A stretch of 64,000 bases of DNA from Frateuria hangzhouensis (GTDB lineage: Bacteria; Pseudomonadota; Gammaproteobacteria; Xanthomonadales; Rhodanobacteraceae): contig NZ_JAPMIU010000012.1 of assembly GCF_026410505.1 (NCBI RefSeq), forward strand, positions 41,565 to 105,564, written 5' to 3'. Shown here one piece after another: positions 23,532 through 32,000 of this stretch. A program made the translations under genes and the position numbers. Every line of letters begins with the position of its first letter. The first letter of the stretch is position 1. The notes beneath the pieces were generated by a model. The model saw nothing but the letters and a program-made list of their open reading frames with translations, was not told where the DNA came from and did no database searches.

Positions 23532-25052
23532 TCAGCGCGTGAACACCTGGCCGTTCCAGCGGATGCTTCGGCGCGCGGCATCGAAACGCAGCGGCTCCGG
23601 CGGCTCGATCGGCCCGGAAGTCGCGCCAAACAGGCCAGGCCGCGCCGGCTCCAGGGCAAGCCGCATCGCGCCGATGCTCGCCTGCAGCCGGCCATCGACC
23701 TCGCTCACCTCCATGGCGCCGAAGAGCGCGTTGTGGAACCGCCCGGTGAAGGCCTGCAGCGCCGGGCCGGCGGGATGCCAGGCCCAGCCTTTCCACTCCG
23801 GCCGGGCGCGCGCCTTGGCGATCGCATCCAGCCGCCCGCGGGTCTTTGCCGCGAGCCGCGCGGGGTAGCTCGCCACCGCCTTGTCCAGGCGCGCCTGCTC
23901 GCCGGGCTGGCCCGTCACCAGCCCGATGAACGCCTTCATGAGATCGAGCTCGAGACCTTCGGTGGCGCTGTCGCTGTTGACCATCACCGCCATTCCGGCA
24001 TCAGCCGAGGGCACCAGCACGGTCACCGACACCGCGCCGGTATAGCTGCCCGGATGCATCAAGGCGCGCTGGCCCTTGTAGGTGCACGTGTACCACCCGA
24101 GGCTGTAGCCGTTGCAGTCGATTTCGCGGTCGGCGAGGTCGGCTTTGGCGATCGGTCGTTGCGCGAGCCGCAACGCCCCGGCATCGATCGGGGTACCTGC
24201 CTTACCGGGCCTCAGGTTGGCGCGCATCCACCGGGCCATGTCGTTCGACGACGCCAGCAACCCACCGGCGGCATGCATCAGCGCATCGGGCTTGGGCGGC
24301 AGCGTGTGCCAGCGGCTGCCGTCCCACTGGTGGTTCCAGCTCAGGGTCGCCGCATCGGCACGCGAAGGCCGCGACACCACGTGATCGAGCGCCAATGGCC
24401 CGAGCACTTCGGCATCGAGCCAATCGCGCCAGTTGCGCCCGGTCCGCGCCTCCAGCGCCGCGCCATAGACCAGGTCGCCCAGGTTGGCGTAGCGGAAGCC
24501 GGGATCGCGCGCGCGGGTCTCGCTGGCCAGCAGGCGGGGATAATCCGCCGGCGGAATGTCGCGCACGTAGGCCGTCACGACGTTGAGCGTGTCCGTGCGC
24601 AGGCCCTCCTGGTGCGAGAGCAGGTCCGTCATGGTGACCCTGGCCGGATCCACCGGCGCGGGGAGCGCCAGCTTCGGCCAGACCTGCGCCAGCGTCGTGT
24701 CCAGTGGAAACACGCCTTTGCGATCCAGCTCCGCCGCCAGCAGTCCCATGAACGACTTGGTCTGCGAGGCGATGTAGAACAGCGTGTCGGCATCCGCCGG
24801 GGTGGGCCGGTCCTCCCGCACGCGCCCGTTGACGTAGATCCAGCGCTCGTCCGCCCCGTGGACGAACACGGCCGAGTAGGCGGGGAAGGAGTTGGGCGTC
24901 TGCTGGACCGTTGCCAGCGCCTGGGCGATCCGGGCGGCGGCTCTCTCGACGGAGGGCTTTGGCGTGCCGGCCCCCGGCGCTGCCGCGGCCAGCGTGGGCA
25001 AGGCCAGGGCCCATGCGAAAACGAAGCCGCTACGGCGCAAGAAAGTGGGCAT
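23532..25052 (-). CDS. Secreted serine hydrolase, beta-lactamase/S12 fold
   Basis: This 506-residue periplasmic protein (signal peptide MPTFLRRSGFVFAWALALPTLAAA) belongs to the class C beta-lactamase-related family, which includes D-aminopeptidases and esterases. The S-x-x-K nucleophile motif is SQTK (in FYIASQTKSFMGLLAAEL) and the Y-x-N motif is YANLGDLVYG. The third motif is likely HPGSYTGAV. The C-terminal 110 residues form an extra beta domain (FTGRFHNALFGAMEVSEVDGRL) as in many S12 hydrolases. GGAG 5 bases upstream sets the ATG at 25052. The activity is not necessarily against beta-lactams. It is divergent from the ChaN-like gene. Confidence 0.9.
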   Translation of the reverse strand: MPTFLRRSGFVFAWALALPTLAAAAPGAGTPKPSVERAAARIAQALATVQQTPNSFPAYSAVFVHGADERWIYVNGRVREDRPTPADADTLFYIASQTKSFMGLLAAELDRKGVFPLDTTLAQVWPKLALPAPVDPARVTMTDLLSHQEGLRTDTLNVVTAYVRDIPPADYPRLLASETRARDPGFRYANLGDLVYGAALEARTGRNWRDWLDAEVLGPLALDHVVSRPSRADAATLSWNHQWDGSRWHTLPPKPDALMHAAGGLLASSNDMARWMRANLRPGKAGTPIDAGALRLAQRPIAKADLADREIDCNGYSLGWYTCTYKGQRALMHPGSYTGAVSVTVLVPSADAGMAVMVNSDSATEGLELDLMKAFIGLVTGQPGEQARLDKAVASYPARLAAKTRGRLDAIAKARARPEWKGWAWHPAGPALQAFTGRFHNALFGAMEVSEVDGRLQASIGAMRLALEPARPGLFGATSGPIEPPEPLRFDAARRSIRWNGQVFTR

Positions 25053-25264
25053 GGGATCTCCAGCGACAATGGCGCCGGTCGGCACCGTTGCCCCAAGAAG
25101 ATACGTTCGCCGCGGCCGCGGTTGCGGTGGATCCATTCGCTCCGGACGCCGCAGCGGGCCGTCGACGGCGGGGCTTGCCCCGGCGCGAGAGCCATGGCTT
25201 CCGGCACTGCGTCCGCCGCCCCCGGCTCGCTACCGTGGCGGCCGGACACGGGCGGGAATCCACG

Positions 25265-25975
25265 ATGCGCTGGCGACTACTCCTTGGCTGTTGGCTGGCC
25301 TTGCCTGTCGTGGCGTCGGCGCAGGCCGCGCCGGCGACGGTCGTGGTGCTCGCCACGCTGCACCAGATGCATGCCGACGTACCTGCCTACGGCAACGTGG
25401 CGCTCGGCCGCGCCATCGAGGCGCTGCACCCGGATGTCCTGTGCGTCGAGCTGCAACCGGAGGACCTCACGGCGCGCCCGCCGGAAAAGTCCAAGCAGGA
25501 GTATCCGGCGGTCATCTATCCCCTGATCGCCCGTCGTCACTACCGCGTGTACGCCATGGAACCGGCCGAGCCGCGTTACAGTGCCATCCTTGCGCCCTAT
25601 CGCGCCAACACCGCGGCCTTCGGCCAGCGCGAGCCCGCGCACGCCGAAGCCTTCGGCAAATATATCGACGGCCTCTACGCGGCGCTGCGAGCGCACTGGA
25701 CCTCGCCGGCCGCGGTGAACGACCCGGTGACCGACACCACGCTGCGCGCCAAGCACGTGCTGCAGGAAGCGCTGATGGGGCCCGGCGAACGCGCCGGCTG
25801 GGCAGCATGGAACGGCCATTTCCTGGACGTCATCCAGCGCGCCGCGCGCGAGAACCCGGGCCGCCGCATCGTGGTGACGGTGGGCGCCGAACATGGCTAC
25901 TGGCTGCGGGAACACCTCCGGGACGCTCCCGGCGTGGTGTTGCTCGATACGGCGGCCGCACTGCAGGGCCGCTAG
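25265..25975 (+). CDS. Secreted ChaN/TraB-like protein (DUF5694 relative)
   Basis: This 236-residue secreted protein (signal peptide to AQA) has an early HQMH motif, PDVLCVELQPEDL and a late VVTVGAEHGYWLREHL. This H...E...GxxH pattern is shared with the ChaN/TraB/erythromycin-esterase-like superfamily. The central region is helical. A paralogue with the same landmarks but longer is encoded at 47255-48385. No activity is known for the subgroup. The ATG at 25265 gives a clean signal peptide. Confidence 0.72.
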   Translation: MRWRLLLGCWLALPVVASAQAAPATVVVLATLHQMHADVPAYGNVALGRAIEALHPDVLCVELQPEDLTARPPEKSKQEYPAVIYPLIARRHYRVYAMEPAEPRYSAILAPYRANTAAFGQREPAHAEAFGKYIDGLYAALRAHWTSPAAVNDPVTDTTLRAKHVLQEALMGPGERAGWAAWNGHFLDVIQRAARENPGRRIVVTVGAEHGYWLREHLRDAPGVVLLDTAAALQGR

Positions 25976-25984
25976 TTTGCCGGG

Positions 25985-26024
25985 CCGGCCGTGCCTTCCT
26001 TTTGCAGGAAGGCTCACCGGCCGG
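25985..26024. terminator. Nested hairpin between convergent genes
   Basis: An inner stem GCCTTCCT/AGGAAGGC (loop TTTGC) lies inside an outer CCGGCC/GGCCGG pair. It separates the ChaN-like gene (ends 25975) from a small convergent gene (ends 26031), as expected for a shared terminator. There is no T tract. Confidence 0.5.
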
Positions 26025-26030
26025 GATCGA

Positions 26031-26174
26031 TTACTCGTCCGCGTCGGAGGCCGGCGTGGCGTTGCCCTTGGCGGCCTCGCGTTCGGCGCGCTTCCTCGCT
26101 TCCTTTTCGTCCTGCTTCTTTTTCTTGGCGAGTTCGCGCTGACGCTTTTCGAAGGAATAGTTGGGCTTGGCCAT
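26031..26174 (-). CDS. Small highly charged conserved protein (47 aa)
   Basis: This short protein begins MAKPNYSFEKRQRELAKKKK and continues with alternating Lys/Glu/Arg and a short acidic tail. It would form one long charged helix. Very similar small proteins of unknown function are widespread in gammaproteobacteria and start with the same MAKPNYxFEKRQRELAKK pattern, so it is probably real in spite of its size. It has no signal peptide, and function is unknown. It ends at TAA on the minus strand, next to the shared terminator. Confidence 0.8.
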   Translation of the reverse strand: MAKPNYSFEKRQRELAKKKKQDEKEARKRAEREAAKGNATPASDADE

Positions 26175-26440
26175 TGGTCATTCGGTGGTAGTGGAATGCG
26201 CAGTGTACGAAAAACCGCGTCCACGGTCCGATAAAGTCGCACATGCCGCGTTGGCGGGGACGATCCCCGACGCTCCCGGCGCAGGCGGCCAACGCGATCG
26301 GCCTGCGAATGCGGGAGGGGACAGCAGGCGCTGCGTTGTGTCGATTTGCTCACTCTGGCTTGTCGATGGGATCACCTGCGCTCTGTCAATTTGGCGTTCG
26401 CACCGCACGGCGATGCATCGACCAAGCCAAGGAGATCCGC

Positions 26441-26788
26441 ATGAAAGCCAGCAACACTTCCCGCACGTCGCGATCGGCCGCGTTCGGCCTGGCGCTCGCC
26501 CTGGGCATGGCCACGCTGGCAACCGGCTGCGCCAGCGTCGACCAGGGGGTGGCCGGGTCCACCGAGCCGGCCCAGGACACCTGGATCACCACCAAGGTAA
26601 AAACCAACCTGGCGACCCTCAAGGACATGGGCAGCTCGGACATCAGCGTCGAAACCAACAACGGCGTGGTGACATTGAGCGGCCATGTCGAGTCGGCCGC
26701 ACAGCGCGGTCGCGCGGTATCCACGGCCCGCAACATCGAAGGCGTGAAGGACGTCGACACCTCGATGCTCAGCGTCACCGGGCAATAG
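26441..26788 (+). CDS. BON-domain lipoprotein
   Basis: This 115-residue lipoprotein has a lipobox ending in TGC (Cys about 30), so it is lipid-anchored. One BON domain follows (about 45-113), with WITTKVKTNLATLKDMG, ISVETNNGVVTLSGHV and NIEGVKDVDTSMLSV. This is an OsmY-like envelope protein usually induced by osmotic or stationary-phase stress. AGGAGA 6 bases before the ATG sets the start. It is a second BON protein beside the one at 16778-17197, but the two share only the domain. Confidence 0.92.
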   Translation: MKASNTSRTSRSAAFGLALALGMATLATGCASVDQGVAGSTEPAQDTWITTKVKTNLATLKDMGSSDISVETNNGVVTLSGHVESAAQRGRAVSTARNIEGVKDVDTSMLSVTGQ

Positions 26789-26818
26789 CGCGCGAAGCGG
26801 CGCGCCGACCCATCGGCG

Positions 26819-28345
26819 CTACCGCTGGATCGCGGACAGCGGCGGCCCGGCGAGGGCCTGATACCCAGGCGCCTCCCCGGGCCGTTGCGACATCGCAGGC
26901 GGCGGGAGCGCCTGGAATTCGGCGCTGCTCCGCAACAGCGGCTTTGCGATCGCCGGCAGAACGTCCACGCCGGCGACCTGCCGGAGCGGCGATTCGAGCT
27001 CTCCCTGCACCGCAAGGACTCGCGTCGCGTTCTCCCCCAGCACCACGTGGTCGATCCGGCCGAGTCCCTGGCCGCGAGCGGCCGTTGCCAGCGATCCGGC
27101 AAGGTTCTCCGACAGATAGTCGGGCGTGCGACCGCACTTCGCGTCGAGCAGTTGGACGCCTCGCAGCGCCTGGCAAAACAGGGCATGCCCCGGATGGTCG
27201 TAGTAGGCCAACGTCGCGCTTTGCAGGCGGGTGGCTTCGTGCAGCGTCTGCAGTGTCTTCGGCCCGGCGAGCCCATCGGCCTCCAACCCGTGAGCATGCT
27301 GGAACTTGACCACGGCGGCGTGCGTACCCGGCCCGAAATCCCCATCCACGTGCAGCGCACGACCATGTGCATCGGTGATGCCGAGCTTGGCCAATCCCGC
27401 TTGGAGGGCAGCTACATCATCGCCGTGAGATCCCTGACGCAGAATGCGGACCGGCGGAACCTGGCCGATGGCTCTCAGCGCTTCTTGGAAATCCGGATCC
27501 GCCGCAGCGAAGGAGGGATCGAAATCCGCGCGACCTACCTTGGCGTGTGCGCGGTCGAGCGCAGCCGCCCTTTCTGTGTCCAGGTAGGCAACCTCGTACT
27601 GTTCGGCCATGTGGACGGCTTTCAATCCAGCGTAATACCCGTGGCGCCCCGCGATCTTGCGCGCTTCGTCCAGGAGGTCCTCATAGTTGCCGCCATCCTT
27701 CAAAACCTTCTCGAACTCCCTCATCTTTGCAGGGATCTGATTGTCGGTCTTCGCCAGAAGCGCGATCGCTTCGAGGCGACGATCCTCCGGGACGTTTTTT
27801 CCATGCGTGTCCAGCAGATCCATGGCAGACTGCGTCGCGTGCCTGATCTGGGGATAGTCGATATTGCGATGGACCCACGGTTGGCCAACCGCGGATGACG
27901 CCCAGGCGTTAATGCTGTCATACGTTTCGGGATCGACGAAGACCAAAGTGCTTCGACCGTCCAGACCATTCCCGTGCGATAGCAGCTGGGCGCGAAGCTG
28001 CGCCTTGTCGGTCGTGTATGGCAGGCCGTGGTTCTCCGCGAAAGCCGAGGATTCCTTGATGATGGCATCGACGTAGGTGTGCTCCCCCGGCTTCAGTGGG
28101 GACTCCCTGGTCGATCCCAGTGCCCACGTTCCACGTTTTCCCAGGTCGACCTGAATCGCTCCGATGGAATAGCCACTGTCCGCCATGACCGCTTCGGCCT
28201 TTCCCCAATCGGGGCCAGCCGTATCCGGGGTGATCCCCACCACGGATAGGTGATAGGAAGCTTTGCCGCCCTCGGTGCCGCGGCCAACCACGAAATACAT
28301 GGCCCCGGCGACGACATCGATGTCGTGCGTGTCAACTTTCGGCAT
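26819..28345 (-). CDS. Xanthomonadales T4SS effector, muramidase-like, with XVIPCD tail
   Basis: This 508-residue protein is an apparent antibacterial effector of the Xanthomonadales VirB/VirD4 type IV secretion system. The N-terminal part (1-260) has the lysozyme-like run SGYSIGAIQVDLGKRG at about 57-72. A PG_binding_1 domain follows at 303-370 (GSHGDDVAALQAGL, DGDFGPGTHAAVVKFQ). The C-terminal XVIPCD secretion signal is at about 383-480 (DHPGHALFCQ, LDAKCGRTPD, LSENLAG, GLGRIDHVVLGE, AVQG). It has no Sec signal. GGAAG 8 bases before the ATG at 28345 favours that start over a TTG 8 codons upstream. The LprI-like gene 27 bases upstream is its likely immunity partner. The catalytic residue cannot be assigned by eye. 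Confidence 0.88.
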   Translation of the reverse strand: MPKVDTHDIDVVAGAMYFVVGRGTEGGKASYHLSVVGITPDTAGPDWGKAEAVMADSGYSIGAIQVDLGKRGTWALGSTRESPLKPGEHTYVDAIIKESSAFAENHGLPYTTDKAQLRAQLLSHGNGLDGRSTLVFVDPETYDSINAWASSAVGQPWVHRNIDYPQIRHATQSAMDLLDTHGKNVPEDRRLEAIALLAKTDNQIPAKMREFEKVLKDGGNYEDLLDEARKIAGRHGYYAGLKAVHMAEQYEVAYLDTERAAALDRAHAKVGRADFDPSFAAADPDFQEALRAIGQVPPVRILRQGSHGDDVAALQAGLAKLGITDAHGRALHVDGDFGPGTHAAVVKFQHAHGLEADGLAGPKTLQTLHEATRLQSATLAYYDHPGHALFCQALRGVQLLDAKCGRTPDYLSENLAGSLATAARGQGLGRIDHVVLGENATRVLAVQGELESPLRQVAGVDVLPAIAKPLLRSSAEFQALPPPAMSQRPGEAPGYQALAGPPLSAIQR

Positions 28346-28372
28346 GCTGTTCTTCCTTGAACCAGGCAACGA

Positions 28373-28816
28373 TTACATATCGCTTACCAGCGATAGATAG
28401 TCATCCAGGGTGTTGGCTCGTTCGCAAACGCGAAACATGTCTCGCTGCGCAACCTCCAGGTTGGAGACGATCTCGCTTCCCCAGAGCGTGGACTCCAATC
28501 CACCGCTTTTGCCGCGGAACGCCAACCAGGCACGCTCGGCATCCACCAGTTGCTCCCTACCCTTGCCATCGAGCTTGCCCAGCAACGCTTTGTACGAGCG
28601 ATTCAACCGCGCGTCCTGGACATGCTTTTCGGCAGTCAGGCATGCAGCTATGGCGATGGTGCCGTAATCGGCCTTGTCGATGCACGCATAAAACGTCTCG
28701 CTGATTCCCTTCGGAGCATCGCGCCGCACGAGGTCGCTGGTCTTCTCGATCGCTCCCGCAGCGGCCCCGCAGGCGAACAAGGCCAACACGACGGCGATCA
28801 TCCTGATGCGATTCAT
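28373..28816 (-). CDS. LprI-family periplasmic lysozyme inhibitor, probable immunity protein
   Basis: This 147-residue secreted protein has a signal peptide (MNRIRMIAVVLALFACGAAAG), and the FAC could make it a lipoprotein although Phe at -2 is unusual. The mature domain shows the LprI (DUF1311) pattern: a Cys followed by QDARLNRSYKALLGKL, then LVDAERAWLAFR. Such proteins inhibit lysozymes in the periplasm. The gene lies 27 bases upstream of the muramidase-like effector, so it would protect the producer and its kin from that effector. The pairing is inferred from position and family. Confidence 0.85.
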   Translation of the reverse strand: MNRIRMIAVVLALFACGAAAGAIEKTSDLVRRDAPKGISETFYACIDKADYGTIAIAACLTAEKHVQDARLNRSYKALLGKLDGKGREQLVDAERAWLAFRGKSGGLESTLWGSEIVSNLEVAQRDMFRVCERANTLDDYLSLVSDM

Positions 28817-28965
28817 TGGCAGTTCCTGGTATCGGCCTTCGCCGGAAGCCGAATCTTGCCGCGGCCCAATGCGCATGTCTGTCGGCCGACGACTACGCCT
28901 GTGCCGAAAATGCCAGGAGTTCGTCCAACCAGCGGAGCCGCGTACCAGGGTTTTGCCCGCTCTTT

Positions 28966-29022
28966 GTAGGAGCGCCTTTGGGCGCGACCGCGGAGCACCG
29001 ATGTGACACGGCGGTCGCGCCC
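28966..29022. repeat. REP-like element, family B, degenerate right arm
   Basis: The left arm GTAGGAGCGCCTTTGGGCGC plus GACC (28966-28989) matches the perfect element at 60644-60699. The right arm (GGTCGCGCCCC, from about 29012) has lost its outer half. It lies between the immunity gene and the autotransporter. Confidence 0.75.
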
Positions 29023-29099
29023 CTTCATTCCCGGAGTTCGGTGAAGAATCACGGATAATCGCCAAGGCGCGCCTTCGCAGCACCCCGGCCAGGCTGGCC

Positions 29100-32000
29100 T
29101 CAGAAAGCCACGCTAAGACGCGCGGACATCATCTGCGCATTGTCGCGCTGGCCCATCTCCCTGTCGTAGCTGAATTTCAGCGCGGTGTGCGCCGACAGCG
29201 TGGCGTCCAGCCCAACGCCGACCACACCGCGGTAACGCGATAGCCCGACGCCGATCAACGGTTGCCATTGCTCCATGCCGACGAAACTGGCGTCGAACAC
29301 GTCACCATGCGAGGCCAGGGTACGCTGCCACTGCGCACGCGCACCGAAGTCCAGGGCGCGATTGCCGCCAAGATCCCAGTGGTGGCCCGCGCGTATGCCC
29401 AGTCCCACCTCCCAGCGTCCCAAAGCTTGCGCATCGCTACGCAGGCCGAAGCCCCCGGCACCTTGTTCGGCAAAGCCGTCGCGATCGATGCCCGCGTACT
29501 GCACGTCGACAAACGGCGTAATGGAACTGTGGCCACGGCCGAAGCGCAGGCCGCTCTCGCCATAGGCCACGCGGTAGCTGCCGTTGTAGCGGGTACCCAC
29601 GCCCTGGGTGTCGTAACCCAGCAATATCCGTCGACTGACGTCCTGCCTGAAGCGACCGAAGCCAACCCGGCCGTGCATGTACCAGCGGCCGTTGAGCCAA
29701 CCGGCATACACCATGGCCTCGGTGCTGCGGCTGTCGTCGTGATCGAAGCCCTGGCGCATCCGCTGCTGGCCACGGCTCTGGCCGAACGCAAAACCAGCCA
29801 CGCCAGAACGGCCGACCTGCCGATCGCTGCCGACCAGCCACCCGCTCAAGTGGTAGTTGATGCCAGCGAACCCGTCACGCGCCATGTCGCCACCGACGTC
29901 GAGGTGGTCCGTCCACATGCCGAAGCCGGTGCGATTGTCGAGCAGGCCATCGAAGCGATCGGACAACACCCGACCGGACGCATCGATGGCCTTGAACGTC
30001 ATCGCCGCGCTGACCGCATGCAACTGACCGGACAAGCTTTCCAGCGATGCCTGCGCGGCCTGCACTGTCGGCGCCTGTTGGAACTGGCCGGCGGATTGCA
30101 GAAAATCGCCCGACACATCCGACAGCTTGCCGGCCGCGATCTTGGCGTCCAGCTGTTCGAACGCCCCCTGCACGCGCTGCGCGCTGGCCATGGAGACCGT
30201 GGTGTAGCTCACGCCATCGCCAGCGGCTGCGGTAGTCACATCCAGGCCCGTGGTATCCAACCATACGCTGTTGGCGTCGTAGTTGATGGTCGTCGCCGTG
30301 AATACCACGCCCGTGTCCTTGACCAACTGGTCGAAGGTACCGCTGACCCCGCCAGCCGCACTGAGGACCTCAGTGCGGCTATTGCTGACGTAGCCGCTGT
30401 CTGCCCCGGTAACTTCCAGTGCTCCGCCGCCGAGTTTGGCGTTGCCGGCCACATCAAGCCTGCTGCCCAGACTGACTGCCAACTTGCCCGAAGCGGCCTG
30501 CGCGTAATTGCCGCCGACCCTGGTATCACCATCAAGAACGGTCACCGTGCCGGCAGCGGAAAGATTGCCGGCAACCCGCGGCACTCCTTCGAGCTTGCCC
30601 GAGGCGTTGACCTTGACGTCGCCCGGCAGCGTACCCGTGGCTTTCAACGTACCGCCGTTGACGGTGGTGCCGGTGATAAACGAAAGGCCACCATTGTCGA
30701 TGGTCCACTCACCATCGCCATCCTTGATCAACGAACCACGGAACGTGGTGGCGCCGGTTACCGCCTGCGAGTATGACTGCGACGTTCCCGAATCGCCATT
30801 CAAGGTCAGCGTCGATGCAGTACGAGTACCGATATCCAGGTTGCCTTCAATGGAACCCCCCGCTGTCAGTGTGACGGTATTGGACGCATCCGGGTCCATC
30901 TGCACATTGCCTGCAATGCGCCCCGCATTAACGAGCGTCAATGGCCCTCCGTAATTCTCATACCGGGAACTGACATGAATGGCACAATTATTGAAGTCGT
31001 TGCAGTCATGCTCCCCGGAGCTTAGCGCTTCGATCAGCGATCCCGCACCGTTGATCACCGATCCGCCCCTGGCAAGCGCGACGCCGCCGAGCGCGCCACT
31101 GATAACGGCGCCATTTGTATTGACCACCGTGCCTTTTCCACCGCCGACCTGCACCCCCCAGCCGTAATCCTCGCTGGAGATCTTGCTGCCGACGCCATCG
31201 TTGGTCACTTGGCCTCCGCCGTACATCGCCACGCCGAAATAGTACCCACTGATGCTCGCCCCAGCCGAGTTGTCCACGGTTCCCGGGCCTCCTTCGATCC
31301 GGATGCCAGCGTCCGATCCCACAGGGTCGTTGTCGAAAATCCGGCTACCGGCGCCTTCGTTGGTGATCTTGCCACCCCCATACAGGGCTACACCGCCGTC
31401 CGGGCCATTTATGCTAGCGCCATCGGCATTTATGACAATACCTGGCTTATTCGAGAAAGTGGCGCCATGCCCCGAACCTCCTTTTAGCGCAGAAATGGTG
31501 CTTCCAGTGCCACGATTGATCAGGGTTCCGGCACCATAAAACTGCACCGGAGTGCCCCCGCCAACGTCGATAATTTTTCCACCGCCCCCGTTATTTATCG
31601 TTGCGGTATCCACTCCGGTCACGGCCCAGCTGATTTCACCATAGTTATCAAGGACCGCTCCTCGGAAAAGATCAACCGGAGCGTCAATCACAACGCCGGC
31701 ATTTATGCGCAGTGCGGCCCCTATGCCAGCGAGATTGTCCACACGGATTCTGTCGACATTCGGCAAGCCGCCACCGGCAAGCTCAACGGCGCCGCCATTG
31801 ATTTGAAACTCCCCATCGATTGTGTTGTCGCCCGTCAACACCAAAGTGCCGTGACCTGACTTGATCATCCCGTCAGTACCTTCCAACACGGCACTTACAA
31901 TGGCCGTGTCGTTGGCGCTGCCCGCGGTGCCATCACCCACTTCGATAACCGGTAGATGGCCCGTGCTGTTTTTTATCAGTGTGACTCGATCGCCGGCCGT

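Noticed and set aside
23532..25052. Antibiotic-resistance beta-lactamase
   Set aside because: The S-x-x-K and Y-x-N motifs fit the broad S12 family, but the extra C-terminal domain and length of 506 point to a peptidase or esterase type.
29262..30776. A 504-codon plus-strand frame
   Set aside because: It is opposite the autotransporter barrel and passenger, and its composition is that of a shadow frame.
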